A stretch of 29,573 nucleotides of DNA, taken from positions 1 through 29,573 of the forward strand of contig CAJTNA010000019.1 in NCBI GenBank assembly GCA_910577845.1. The letters are read 5' to 3'. The notes below the pieces were generated by a model that worked only from the letters and a program-made list of their open reading frames with translations, searched no databases and was not told where the DNA came from. A program made the position numbers and the translations under genes. Positions 15,132-23,504 of this stretch are shown piece after piece (position 1 is the first letter of the stretch; each line of letters starts with the position of its first letter). Origin of the DNA: an uncultured Christensenella sp. (GTDB lineage Bacteria > Bacillota > Clostridia > Christensenellales > UBA3700).

Positions 15132-15917
15132 TTAATCATTTTGCAAAATTTCCTTTTTCAATCTATAAAACCGTAAAGTATTTTCAGTAGTTGTTTTTGC
15201 GACCTCTTGATAGCTAATATCTAAATCCAAAGCCATTCTCTCAGCAACAAATTTTAAAAAGTTAGGGCTATTAACCTCTCCCCTATGCGGAACTGGTGTC
15301 AAATAAGGACAATCTGTTTCAAGCATTAGTCTATCTTTTTTCACTGCACGAATAACTTCCGCACGATTATTGTTTTTAAAAGTAATACTACCGCCAAAAG
15401 CATAATAAGGGTCAAGAAAAGAAAACCTATCAATCATCTCTTTACTACCAGAATAGCAATGTAAAAGTATCCCGTTATTTATATAACTCTTATACTCTGT
15501 CAAAATACTTTCCATATCTTGATAAGCTTCTCTTAAATGTATAACTATAGGCAGTTTTAATTGGTCAGCAATCTTAATTTGCTTAATTAGTACCGATTTT
15601 TGAGCGGTTTTATCATAATCATAGTGATAATCAAGCCCGATTTCGCCAATAGCAACCACCTTTTCATTTTGTGCCAGTTCAAACAATTGTTGCAAATCAT
15701 TATCAGTTATATGTTCCGCACAAAATGGATGACAACCTACTACTGCATAAATGTTTTTATATTTTTTAGAAAGCTCAACTGCACCTATAGACGACTGGAT
15801 ATCACAACCAATCTCAATACTCATTGCAACATCATTGTGTGGATATTCAGCCAAAATTTGTGGAATATTGGGAGCCAATCTTTCATCAAGTAAATGTGCG
15901 TGAGAATCAATCAGCAT
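15132..15917 (-). CDS. tatD: TatD-family metal-dependent DNase
   Basis: A 261-residue TIM-barrel amidohydrolase-fold nuclease. DSHAHL (residues 4-9) gives the metal-binding H-x-H, AIGEIGLDYHYDY gives the bridging Glu, and VIHLREA, GILLHCYSG and LETDCPYLTPVPHRGE complete the metal and phosphate site. TatD enzymes act as Mg-dependent 3'-5' exonucleases in DNA repair or turnover, in the cytoplasm. The ATG comes one base after the metG stop (TAGTATG), so it is read from the metG message. Confidence 0.93.
   Translation of the reverse strand: MLIDSHAHLLDERLAPNIPQILAEYPHNDVAMSIEIGCDIQSSIGAVELSKKYKNIYAVVGCHPFCAEHITDNDLQQLFELAQNEKVVAIGEIGLDYHYDYDKTAQKSVLIKQIKIADQLKLPIVIHLREAYQDMESILTEYKSYINNGILLHCYSGSKEMIDRFSFLDPYYAFGGSITFKNNNRAEVIRAVKKDRLMLETDCPYLTPVPHRGEVNSPNFLKFVAERMALDLDISYQEVAKTTTENTLRFYRLKKEILQND
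15589..15606 (+). repeat. Dispersed 18-bp motif, copy D (inside tatD)
   Basis: AGTACCGATTTTTGAGCG. On the coding strand it reads GCT CAA AAA TCG GTA CTA (Ala-Gln-Lys-Ser-Val-Leu), a different reading frame from the tenI copy. Confidence 0.55.
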
Positions 15918-15918
15918 A

Positions 15919-17883
15919 CTATCTTACCTCACTACCTGCTTTCATATTCATAATCGGTGCAACCAAACTCAAATTACCTTCCACATCGCTTGCACACAAT
16001 ATCATACCTTCACTTTCTATGCCACGTAATTTTGCAGGCTTTAAGTTGCTAACAACAACTATGCTTTGACCAATCATATCCTCTGGCTTGTACCACAAAG
16101 CTATACCGCTGACGATAGTTCTCTCTCTACCCTCACCCAAGTCAACTGTAAGCTTAAGTAGCTTACTTGCTTTTTCCACCTTTTCGCAAGCTGTTACTTT
16201 GCCAACTTTTAAAGCGATTTTCTCAAAATCTTCAATGCAGATTTCGTTTATGTTAAGTAGATTTTCTTCTCTTCTCTTCTTTTCTTGCAATATAAACTCG
16301 TCTTTCAAATGTATTGTTTCCGCAATTTTGTCAAGTTCTTTCAATTCCTTTTCAATATCAAGTCTATTAAACAAAGCCTCGCCTTTATTTACTCTAAAGC
16401 CGTAAATTCTCCTACCAAAATGTTTTGCAGATTTTAAGTTCTTGTAAAGTGCAGGTTTGATACCTAACTTTTTGAATATCTTAGCTGGACATTCTGTTAA
16501 GAAAGGTTGCAATAATACAGCAACAATTCTAATAGTTTCAGCCAAGTTATACAATACTGTAGCAAGCTGTTTGCGTTTACTTTCGTCTTTTGCAAGTATC
16601 CAAGGACAAGTTTCATCAATATATTTATTTGCACGCCTAATAACTTCCCAAATATTTTCCATTGCCTCTGGAACAAGCAACTTGTCAATATTATCACTTA
16701 CTCTTGAATAAAGACCGTCAACTAGCCCAATATAATCTTCGTCAAATTCTGTAGCTTGTTCTGGGTAAGGAATAGCTCCGTTGAAATATTGCTCAATCAT
16801 TGCAGTAGTACGAGATACAAGATTGCCCAAATCATTAACTAAATCACTATTAATCCTTGTAAGGAAAGCTCTATTTGAATACATTCCGTCTTGTCCAAAA
16901 GGTATTTCCCTAAGCAAATAGTATCTTACAGCATCTAATGAATATCTTTCACTCAAAATAAAAGGGTCAATAATGTTGCCTTTGCTTTTACTAATCTTAT
17001 CTCCACCTAGCATTAACCAGCCGTGTCCATAAACTTTTTTAGGCAATGGCAAATTTAAAGCCATTAAAATCGCAGGCCATATTATACTATGGAATCTTAC
17101 AATTTCCTTGCCCATCATATGCAAATCTGCAGGCCAATACCTTTTAAATAACTCATCATTGTCACTACCATATCCAAGTGCAGTAATGTAATTTGTAAGT
17201 GCATCTATCCAAACATATACAATATGTTTTGGGTCAAACGGAACTTGAACGCCCCATTGGAATGAAGTTCTTGACACGCAAATATCTTGCAAACCCGGTT
17301 TTAAAAAGTTATTTATCATTTCCTTTTGTCTGCTTGCTGGTTGCAAAAATTCTGGATTTTCCTCAATCAATTTAATCAATCTATCTTGGTATTTTGAAAG
17401 ACGGAAAAAATAGCTTTCCTCTTGCATTAATTCAACTGGTCTGCCACAATCCGGGCATTTGCCGTCAACCAATTGCGATTTTGTCCAATAAGACTCGCAA
17501 GGTGTACAATACCACCCCTCATAACTGCTCTTATAAATATCCCCTTGCTCATATAATTTAGTAAATATTCTTTGTACAGCTTTTTCGTGATAGTCATCTG
17601 TAGTGCGGATAAATTTATCATAACTAATGTCAAGTAATTTCCATAAATCTTTTAATTCACCAACAGTTTTATCAATATATTCCTTTGTTGGAACATTATG
17701 TTCCGCTGCAACTTTTTCAATTTTTTGTCCGTGCTCATCAGTACCAGTTAAATAAAACACATCATTGCCTTGCATACGTTTAAATCTTGCAATCGCATCG
17801 CAAATAACAGTTGTGTAACAAGTACCCAAATGCCACTTTCCACTTGGATAATAAATAGGGGTAGTAATATAATATTTTGACAT
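15919..17883 (-). CDS. metG: Methionyl-tRNA synthetase
   Basis: A 654-residue class I synthetase that charges tRNA-Met. The HIGH-type motif is HLGT (residues 18-21), the zinc site is CTPC (126-129) with CPDC (143-146), the anticodon-side WIDALTNYI and GHGWLML are present, and KMSKS appears as KISKS (296-300). The C-terminal 100 residues form the EMAP/Arc1p-like tRNA-binding OB domain (FEKIALKVGKV to LCASDVEGNL), so this is the long form. AAGGAG precedes the ATG. The short leader contains an imperfect palindrome but no T-box elements. tatD follows one base after the stop. Confidence 0.97.
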   Translation of the reverse strand: MSKYYITTPIYYPSGKWHLGTCYTTVICDAIARFKRMQGNDVFYLTGTDEHGQKIEKVAAEHNVPTKEYIDKTVGELKDLWKLLDISYDKFIRTTDDYHEKAVQRIFTKLYEQGDIYKSSYEGWYCTPCESYWTKSQLVDGKCPDCGRPVELMQEESYFFRLSKYQDRLIKLIEENPEFLQPASRQKEMINNFLKPGLQDICVSRTSFQWGVQVPFDPKHIVYVWIDALTNYITALGYGSDNDELFKRYWPADLHMMGKEIVRFHSIIWPAILMALNLPLPKKVYGHGWLMLGGDKISKSKGNIIDPFILSERYSLDAVRYYLLREIPFGQDGMYSNRAFLTRINSDLVNDLGNLVSRTTAMIEQYFNGAIPYPEQATEFDEDYIGLVDGLYSRVSDNIDKLLVPEAMENIWEVIRRANKYIDETCPWILAKDESKRKQLATVLYNLAETIRIVAVLLQPFLTECPAKIFKKLGIKPALYKNLKSAKHFGRRIYGFRVNKGEALFNRLDIEKELKELDKIAETIHLKDEFILQEKKRREENLLNINEICIEDFEKIALKVGKVTACEKVEKASKLLKLTVDLGEGRERTIVSGIALWYKPEDMIGQSIVVVSNLKPAKLRGIESEGMILCASDVEGNLSLVAPIMNMKAGSEVR

Positions 17884-17897
17884 TTATAACTCCTTTA

Positions 17898-17917
17898 TCA
17901 TACGAATTTGTATGATT
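17898..17917. promoter_or_regulatory. Imperfect palindrome in the metG leader
   Basis: ATCATACGAATTTGTATGAT: seven-base arms ATCATAC/GTATGAT around six bases, ending right before the metG ribosome binding site. It could be an operator or an RNA hairpin near the ribosome binding site. Confidence 0.4.
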
Positions 17918-18127
17918 TTTATCTTTTACTATTTTTATAATTGTTATCCCTTATATTAAAAATAAAGCCTCAAAATTTAAATATTTTGACAAACTTTACA
18001 ATTACTTAACTTATTTTAACATTATAATAAAAAAAAGTAAATAGTTTTTGGCTAAATTTAATAAATATATAAGCAAATATAAACAAAGTTTTTGAATACA
18101 AGCCCTTTTTGTCACATACACTTTACT

Positions 18128-18694
18128 ATGAACTTGATATTTTTTGTAATGACAACTTCTAGTATTGTACTTATGATATATAAATCACCCGAACTTGTGC
18201 TATCCTCAATGATAAATGGTGCAAGTTCTGCTATTACACTTGCAATCAGATTGCTTGCCATTTATAGCGTTTGGATAGCAATAATGCGTATTATTGAAAA
18301 AAGCGGTTTAGATAAAAAAATCGCAAAACTACTATCCCCTATTGTAAAACGTCTTTTCAAAGGTGAATCAGAGGAAGCCCAAGCCAGTATAAGTATGAAT
18401 TTTTCCGCCAATATGCTCGGCATAGGCTCTGTTGCCACTCCACTTGGAATACAAGCAATTGAGCGAATGGATAAAGGCAAAATTTATGCAAGCCATAACA
18501 TTGTACTTTTTGTAGTAATTAACTGCACAAGTTTGGAACTTCTTCCATCCACAATACTTGGAATGCGTGCCAGTATGGGCAGTTTAAACCCCGCAGACAT
18601 AATACTGCCAACACTTTTATCCTCATTAGTATCTACTATTTGCGGTGTTAGCTTATGCTTTCTTGCAAGACGCTTTAGCAAAAATAAGGAGTAA
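18128..18694 (+). CDS. spmA: Spore maturation protein A (SpmA)
   Basis: A 188-residue membrane protein with about five hydrophobic segments. The SpmA landmarks are NGASSAITLAIRLLAIYSVW, IEKSGLDKKIAKLLSPIVKR, then SMNFSANMLGIGSVATPLGI. In Bacillus and Clostridium, SpmA and SpmB together affect spore core dehydration and heat resistance; the molecular activity (possibly nucleoside-transporter-like gating) is unsettled. The frame is open from a TTG at 18092, but ATG at 18128 gives the normal family N terminus; neither start has a clear ribosome binding site. spmB begins two bases after the stop. Confidence 0.88.
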   Translation: MNLIFFVMTTSSIVLMIYKSPELVLSSMINGASSAITLAIRLLAIYSVWIAIMRIIEKSGLDKKIAKLLSPIVKRLFKGESEEAQASISMNFSANMLGIGSVATPLGIQAIERMDKGKIYASHNIVLFVVINCTSLELLPSTILGMRASMGSLNPADIILPTLLSSLVSTICGVSLCFLARRFSKNKE

Positions 18695-18696
18695 CT

Positions 18697-19203
18697 ATGG
18701 CAAATTACATTATTCCAGTTATTTTTGTTACAATATTTGTTTATGCAATTATAAAAAAAATTCCTCTATACAACTGCTTTACTGATGGCATAAAAAGTGC
18801 TTTACATTTGATTGCAGATATTTTTCCTTTTATTACCGCAATTTTTATTGCCGTAGAACTTCTAAACGTAAGTGGAATTTCCGATTTGCTAACAAACTGG
18901 CTAGCACCAGTATTTGGTTTTTTTGGTATACCAAAGGAACTAACCAAACTTATGATATTACGTCCACTAAGTGGTAATGGCAGTTTAGCAATACTTGATG
19001 AAATTTATCTACTTTATGGTGTTGATTCCTACATTGCAAGATGTGGTTCAATTATTGCTGGAGCTGCAGAAACTATTTTCTACATTACTGCAGTTTATTT
19101 CTCAACAAGCAAAATTACAAAACTGCGATATGCAATACCAGTATCCCTTTTTAGTACAGTCATTGGTGCGATTGTTGGTTGTTTGTTATGTAGGATAATT
19201 TAA
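18697..19203 (+). CDS. spmB: Spore maturation protein B (SpmB)
   Basis: A 168-residue membrane protein with about four hydrophobic segments. AIKKIPLYNCFTDGIKS-like spacing, FPFITAIFIAVELL, the conserved LRPLSGNGSLAILDEI and ARCGSIIAGAAETIFYITAVY match SpmB. It partners SpmA, whose gene ends two bases before it, with AAGGAG for its ribosome binding site inside the spmA end. The pair argues that the organism, or its ancestor, forms spores. No other sporulation gene is in the window. Confidence 0.92.
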   Translation: MANYIIPVIFVTIFVYAIIKKIPLYNCFTDGIKSALHLIADIFPFITAIFIAVELLNVSGISDLLTNWLAPVFGFFGIPKELTKLMILRPLSGNGSLAILDEIYLLYGVDSYIARCGSIIAGAAETIFYITAVYFSTSKITKLRYAIPVSLFSTVIGAIVGCLLCRII

Positions 19204-19420
19204 TCAACATCACTAAATACTTACCACTTGATTTAATATTATTGTCAAAAAAAATATCTATAATAAGAATAATAACATTTTGCTTTAAAATAATGATTTT
19301 ATCTTTTTGTATAACTGCCACAAATAATGAAAATGTTATACTTTACAAATTAAAACTAATCATTTAATGGCAACTAATTTATTACTAATTTGTTAAGAAA
19401 CTTTGCAAATTTAAGCAAAT
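19204..19420. other. AT-rich gap with no gene seen
   Basis: This follows spmB. I see no credible coding frame or RNA motif before the terminator at 19421. Confidence 0.45.
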
Positions 19421-19448
19421 AAAAAACCACCTTTTAAGGTGATTTTTT
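19421..19448. terminator. Bidirectional terminator between spmB and the zinc-ribbon gene
   Basis: AAAAAACCACC-TTTTAA-GGTGATTTTTT, with A and T runs on both sides, lies between convergent genes. It can end transcripts from either strand. Confidence 0.75.
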
Positions 19449-19453
19449 AAATT

Positions 19454-19471
19454 AATATCGATTTTTGATAG
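19454..19471 (+). repeat. Dispersed 18-bp motif, copy E
   Basis: AATATCGATTTTTGATAG lies in the gap between the bidirectional terminator and the stop of the zinc-ribbon gene at 19506. It differs from copy C only in the second base. Confidence 0.6.
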
Positions 19472-19505
19472 TATTTTAATCATTTTTAGTTATTTCAATT
19501 TAAAA

Positions 19506-20222
19506 TCAATCTTGTTTAGTTTTATCTTTTTTGCTATTACTGATTTTAATTATACCTTCCTTTACAGCCTCAACAAATGCCTTTTCGTCAATTTGATAAA
19601 TATGTTTTCTATTTATATTACATACAACTACAAGTTTTCTTTCTATCCTTTCAATATGTAAGTCACCAATAATTTCACCCTCACAAATCGGACATTGTTT
19701 ATCAATAATAAGCTCAAAAACATTGCCGTCAATTAGTATTTCAGCGGGCTTTTTAAAGCCGTATTTTTTAATCACAACCTCATCGGCTTTTAAATCTTTT
19801 AACCCTTTCGTGTTGTAATATCTTTCCAAGCCAAAGCCAAAACAAACTATCATTGCAAGCATAAATGTAAATAGGCATATGAATGCAACAAGATTATTTT
19901 CAATGTAAAACTTTGATAAAAATGCAACAATCAAAAAGCTCACGCCAAGTAAAATACATAATATAGTATACATAACACTTTTTGCATATAGCGATTGCCT
20001 ATTGCCCGACATTTTTACTGCCAAATCATTCAAGTCCCACCACTTGCTCGTATCTATATCCTCATCGCAAATAGTTGCCTTACACTCTTGAATCTTATCA
20101 TCCAAAGCAATTTTTGATAGCGGAACTTTCACCTCTTTTTGAGGTATAAGATATCCGCAATATTTGCAATATTTATCATTCTCGTCAATCATTTGACCAC
20201 AGTTTTTACACTTTATATCCAT
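19506..20222 (-). CDS. Zinc-ribbon membrane protein of unknown function
   Basis: A 238-residue protein. A zinc ribbon (CKNC at residues 5-8 and CKYC about 14 residues later) opens the chain. It is followed by a soluble linker, two hydrophobic segments (about residues 85-106 and 113-133) and a cytoplasmic C-terminal domain. That domain holds CPICEGEI and VVCNINRKH, which could be a second metal site. This architecture, with an N-terminal ribbon and a membrane hairpin, is common in Bacillota proteins of unknown role. It is a single-gene unit with no informative neighbour. The start ATG at 20222 has only a weak ribosome binding site. Confidence 0.75.
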   Translation of the reverse strand: MDIKCKNCGQMIDENDKYCKYCGYLIPQKEVKVPLSKIALDDKIQECKATICDEDIDTSKWWDLNDLAVKMSGNRQSLYAKSVMYTILCILLGVSFLIVAFLSKFYIENNLVAFICLFTFMLAMIVCFGFGLERYYNTKGLKDLKADEVVIKKYGFKKPAEILIDGNVFELIIDKQCPICEGEIIGDLHIERIERKLVVVCNINRKHIYQIDEKAFVEAVKEGIIKISNSKKDKTKQD

Positions 20223-20653
20223 AGTTCACCATTTAAATAAGTAAATGTTTACATTTTATTCTGCTATTATATTAATATACAATGCTTTCAATAATTTAAT
20301 TTTACCATATTATCATTTTTATATCAAGCTTTTTAATATTCTTTATCACAATTATTAAAAATAACTATATTATTCACTTGCTTTGCATTTTGCTTTATTA
20401 AGTCTATATTCTCTTAGTCTAAAAATGATTAATTAGCTTAAATAAAATTTTACTTATTAAATACATTTGTTAATAAAAGCCCTTGCCAATAAAAACAATT
20501 ATATATTAAAACCAATTGGCTAATAAAAGATATAAAATATTCTAGTACAGACACAATCTTAACATAGCCAATTTTTTATTTAATTACTTTTATAAGTGGC
20601 TTTGAAACAAGTTGAATTTTTATTGATTCACCCTAGTTGAATAAGTCACTCCT
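20223..20653. other. AT-rich gap with no gene seen
   Basis: About 430 bases of AT-rich sequence between two minus-strand genes. I find no reading frame with a ribosome binding site and no strong RNA hairpin, only a weak GCCAAT/ATTGGC pair near 20483-20520. It may hold decayed sequence. Confidence 0.45.
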
Positions 20654-20705
20654 AAAAAAGCGAAAGAGAATAACCGACAAAATTAAACTCTGTCGGTTAT
20701 TCTCT
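20654..20705 (-). terminator. Terminator of the DUF378 gene
   Basis: AGAGAATAACCGACA pairs with TGTCGGTTATTCTCT, a 15-bp perfect stem. On the minus strand TTCGCTTTTTTAGG follows. It lies 20 bases past the stop at 20725. Confidence 0.85.
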
Positions 20706-20724
20706 CATTTTGAGTTATTAAAAA

Positions 20725-21000
20725 TTAATACTCTTCTGAATTTGACATATTCTCAGTCATATGACGCTCTCTGCCCATAACACTTTCTGGAGCATTGATT
20801 TTTCTACCACTGAATTTGTTGTAAGCTAAATAGAATACTAACCATAAAGCAGCTATACCTACGATACCGTACAGCACTCTAGCACCGATATAAGCATTTG
20901 GTGTGAATATCCAGTTGATAAAGTTAAAATCAAAAACACCTACTGAAAACCAGTTGAATGCACCGATAATCATAATAATCATTGCTATTACTGTAATCAT
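20725..21000 (-). CDS. DUF378 small membrane protein
   Basis: A 91-residue protein with two membrane segments. The first is IIGAFNWFSVGVFDFNFI, the DUF378 signature (consensus I-G-A-L-N-W-G-L-V-G). The second, RVLYGIVGIAALWLVFYLAY, is followed by a hydrophilic tail of about 30 residues. Family function is unknown to me. Homologs are small inner-membrane proteins, and some are linked to stress responses. GGAGGG precedes the ATG, a TATAAT box lies about 50 bases upstream, and a perfect 15-bp palindrome sits between promoter and ribosome binding site, suggesting regulation. Confidence 0.85.
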   Translation of the reverse strand: MITVIAMIIMIIGAFNWFSVGVFDFNFINWIFTPNAYIGARVLYGIVGIAALWLVFYLAYNKFSGRKINAPESVMGRERHMTENMSNSEEY

Positions 21001-21011
21001 TTTTCCCTCCT

Positions 21012-21026
21012 TGTAACTTAGTTACA
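21012..21026. promoter_or_regulatory. Perfect palindrome in the DUF378 leader
   Basis: TGTAACTTAGTTACA is a perfect inverted repeat with a single central base. It lies just upstream of the ribosome binding site and downstream of the likely -10 box. Its position suits a repressor operator or a short RNA hairpin. Confidence 0.5.
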
Positions 21027-21089
21027 GAGTTATTATCTTTAAATATTGCAAAATTATACGCTTAAAAATTAAATTTTATATTAAATATC

Positions 21090-21118
21090 TTGTCTTTATT
21101 AATAAACTATGCTACAAT
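21090..21118 (+). promoter_or_regulatory. Promoter of the ACT-PFL operon
   Basis: TTGTCT (21090-21095), a 17-base spacer and TACAAT (21113-21118), about 45 bases upstream of the ACT gene. Confidence 0.6.
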
Positions 21119-21162
21119 AATTAAGTACAACTTCGTACACATTTTAATTTAAAGAGGTTATT

Positions 21163-21429
21163 ATGAAAGCAATTGTTTCTGTAATTGGTAAGGACAAAAA
21201 AGGTATTATTGCAAAAGTAAGCAATATTTTATATGAGCAAGACATTAATATTGAAGATATTTCTCAAACTATTATGCAAGATTATTTTACTATGATAATG
21301 ATGGTATCAATCAGTGCAAATAGTGACGTTACAAAACTAAGCAACATTTTAACTAAAGCTGGTGAGGAACTAGGTGTAACAATACGTGTTCAACACGAGG
21401 ACATTTTCAACGCTATGCATAAACTTTAA
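21163..21429 (+). CDS. ACT-domain protein (UPF0237 family)
   Basis: An 88-residue single ACT domain: AIVSVIGKDKKGIIAKVSNI is the typical beta-alpha start, with the Gly turn that binds small ligands in this fold. EDISQTIMQDYFTMIMMV follows. It matches the UPF0237 proteins that are almost always next to a PFL/UPF0210 gene, as here (14 bases apart). Stand-alone ACT domains usually sense amino acids. The ligand and the partner's activity are not established. GAGG lies seven bases before the ATG. Confidence 0.92.
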   Translation: MKAIVSVIGKDKKGIIAKVSNILYEQDINIEDISQTIMQDYFTMIMMVSISANSDVTKLSNILTKAGEELGVTIRVQHEDIFNAMHKL

Positions 21430-21443
21430 TTAGAGGTTAAATA

Positions 21444-22793
21444 ATGATTAATAATAAAGAGATATTTGAAACTATTCAGATGATAAATCAACAACACTTG
21501 GATGTACGCACTACTACCCTAGGCATTTCATTGTTAGATTGTATTGCGGACAGCCCTAAACGCACTGCGGAAAAAGTGTATGATAAAATCACTAAAAGTG
21601 CAAAAAATTTAGTTAAAACAGCAAACGAACTTAGTAGCGAGCTAGGTATTCCAATTGTAAACAAGCGTGTCAGTGTTACACCAGTAAGTTTGATTACTGC
21701 AAACAACGGCGGTCATTTGGAAGTTATACGTGCATTAGACAAAGCTGCTAACGAAATTGGAATTGACTTTTTAGGTGGGTACTCTGCTTTAGTACATAAG
21801 GGTATGACAGAATATGAAAAACAATTTATAATGTCTATACCAGAGGCTCTTGCAACTACTGGAAAAGTTTGTTCTTCTGTAAATGTTGGCTCAACTAAAA
21901 CTGGTATTAATATGGATGCAGTTGCATTAATGGGCAAAATCATACGTGAATGTGCTATTAAAACTGCAGATAAAGACAGCCTAGCTTGTGCAAAACTTGT
22001 AGTATTTTGCAATGCTGTTGAGGATAATCCATTTATGGCGGGTGCATTCCACGGCGTTGGTGAAAATGATTTAACATTAAATGTCGGTGTTAGCGGACCA
22101 GGCGTTGTAAAACACGCTTTGGAAAGTGTGGATGGTGACCTTATCCAAGTTGCAGAGAAAATTAAGGAAACTGCTTTCAAGATTACACGAGTTGGTTCTC
22201 TTGTTTGTAAAGAAACTGCAAAACGACTTGGCGTTAACTGCGGTATTGTAGACTTATCACTTGCCCCTACCCCAGTTATGGGTGACAGCGTAGCACACAT
22301 TCTTGAGGAAATTGGTCTTGAAAGTGTTGGTGCTTGTGGAACAACCGCTTGTTTGGCAATGCTAAACGATGCAGTTAAAAAAGGTGGCATAATGGCAAGC
22401 TCAAGTGTTGGCGGACTTTCTGGTGCATTTATCCCTGTAAGTGAAGATGCTGGTATGATTCGTGCAACTGATTGTGGTGATTTAAATATTGAAAAGCTTG
22501 AAGCTATGACTTGCGTATGTTCTGTAGGTCTTGATATGATTGCTATCCCTGGTGATACACCAGCTGAGGTTATTAGTGGTATTATTGCAGACGAATCTGC
22601 AATTGGTATGGTAAATATGAAAACCACTGCTGTTAGAGTAATTCCAGTTATTGGTAAAAAAGTTGGCGATTATGCGGAATTTGGCGGACTTTTAGGTCAC
22701 GCACCAATTATTTCTGTAAACAAAAATTCACCTGCAAAGTTCATAAACAGAGGTGGCAGGATACCTGCACCTTTGCATAGTCTAAAGAATTAA
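21444..22793 (+). CDS. PFL-family protein (UPF0210)
   Basis: A 449-residue cytoplasmic protein matching UPF0210/DUF711: ETIQMINQQHLDVRTTTLGI at the N terminus, KRVSVTPVSLI, FLGGYSALVHKGMT, CNAVEDNPFMAGAFHGVGE, the Gly-rich VGVSGPGVVKHAL, and LAPTPVMGDSVAHILEEIG. Length is normal. The fold resembles glycyl-radical enzymes of the PFL type, but no glycyl-radical loop is seen. The catalytic role is not known to me. It runs with the ACT-domain gene upstream and probably with the membrane protein 13 bases downstream. A long open frame on the opposite strand here is only a codon shadow. Confidence 0.93.
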   Translation: MINNKEIFETIQMINQQHLDVRTTTLGISLLDCIADSPKRTAEKVYDKITKSAKNLVKTANELSSELGIPIVNKRVSVTPVSLITANNGGHLEVIRALDKAANEIGIDFLGGYSALVHKGMTEYEKQFIMSIPEALATTGKVCSSVNVGSTKTGINMDAVALMGKIIRECAIKTADKDSLACAKLVVFCNAVEDNPFMAGAFHGVGENDLTLNVGVSGPGVVKHALESVDGDLIQVAEKIKETAFKITRVGSLVCKETAKRLGVNCGIVDLSLAPTPVMGDSVAHILEEIGLESVGACGTTACLAMLNDAVKKGGIMASSSVGGLSGAFIPVSEDAGMIRATDCGDLNIEKLEAMTCVCSVGLDMIAIPGDTPAEVISGIIADESAIGMVNMKTTAVRVIPVIGKKVGDYAEFGGLLGHAPIISVNKNSPAKFINRGGRIPAPLHSLKN

Positions 22794-22806
22794 AATAAGG
22801 ATAACT

Positions 22807-23397
22807 ATGGATAAACTGGATTCAAATTCAACAAATAGTACCGATTTTCAAGCGAATTTTGACAAAAATCTATCAAATAATAAATTTGCAGATGATACAA
22901 TAATTACACAAACTCAAATTGCTACAAACAAGGAAAATTTAATGGTAAGTAGTGATAAAGAAGTTGTAACCACCACTTTAGATAATACTAATAGTTCAAA
23001 TGCAAATAGTCTTGATAGTCAAAACAATAACACTATAATTGAAAATATTGGTCAAGAGGTAAGTACTTGTAAACTTGATAAAAAGAAAGACGAAAAGTTA
23101 AAAAATCTTAACTTTATATGCATACCTTTCATATTAACTGCAATTGGACTATCGCTATTTAATATTGGCAAAGTAAGATATCCTCTAAGCTTTTTGTTTT
23201 TAGCAATAGGACTACTCTCTTTAAGCATTTCAAGTTTTATAAGGAGTAAAATCATTTCCAAAACTTGTTATTGCAAAGATTGCAAACATCAAAGCAGAGT
23301 TACACTAAAATTCGCTTTCTTTTACGGCTTTGTAGCAATTGGCTTAATAGGTGTTTTTATATTCTATTTAGTTACTGGTAACAATCCAACAATTTAA
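22807..23397 (+). CDS. Membrane protein of unknown function with Asn/Ser-rich N terminus
   Basis: A 196-residue protein. Residues 1-90 are low-complexity (Asn, Ser, Thr, Asp), then a Lys-rich patch and three hydrophobic segments (about residues 98-117, 123-143 and 172-192). A cytoplasmic loop with CYCKDCKHQ between the second and third could bind metal. AAGGA precedes the ATG, 13 bases after the PFL stop, so it probably shares that transcript and ends at the terminator at 23408. I recognise no family. The N-terminal low-complexity part carries copy F of the dispersed motif. Confidence 0.65.
   Translation: MDKLDSNSTNSTDFQANFDKNLSNNKFADDTIITQTQIATNKENLMVSSDKEVVTTTLDNTNSSNANSLDSQNNNTIIENIGQEVSTCKLDKKKDEKLKNLNFICIPFILTAIGLSLFNIGKVRYPLSFLFLAIGLLSLSISSFIRSKIISKTCYCKDCKHQSRVTLKFAFFYGFVAIGLIGVFIFYLVTGNNPTI
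22837..22854 (+). repeat. Dispersed 18-bp motif, copy F (in the membrane protein gene)
   Basis: AGTACCGATTTTCAAGCG, two mismatches from copy D. Here the motif is on the coding strand (AGT ACC GAT TTT CAA GCG), so it encodes Ser-Thr-Asp-Phe-Gln-Ala, unrelated to the peptides at copies B and D. Confidence 0.45.
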
Positions 23398-23407
23398 AGA
23401 TACTAAA

Positions 23408-23434
23408 ATAAATGGTTGCTGTTGCAACCTTTAT
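23408..23434 (+). terminator. Terminator of the ACT-PFL operon
   Basis: AATAAATGGTTGC-TGTT-GCAACCTTTATT forms a stem with one bulged T and a T-rich 3' side. It is about 10 bases past the stop at 23397. Confidence 0.65.
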
Positions 23435-23504
23435 TAATATTACATAAAGTATAAAATTTATAACTTTACATAAAATAAAACAAAAACACACAAAAGGAAA
23501 ATAT

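Noticed and set aside
17884..18000. T-box riboswitch for metG
   Set aside because: No T-box sequence (such as GGTGG-ACCGCG), no AGTA-type Stem I features and too short a leader.
21713..22627. Long minus-strand open frame opposite the PFL gene (304 residues)
   Set aside because: Its sequence is Ser/Pro/Ile-rich with no recognisable domain, and the plus strand encodes a complete well-known protein with correct motifs.
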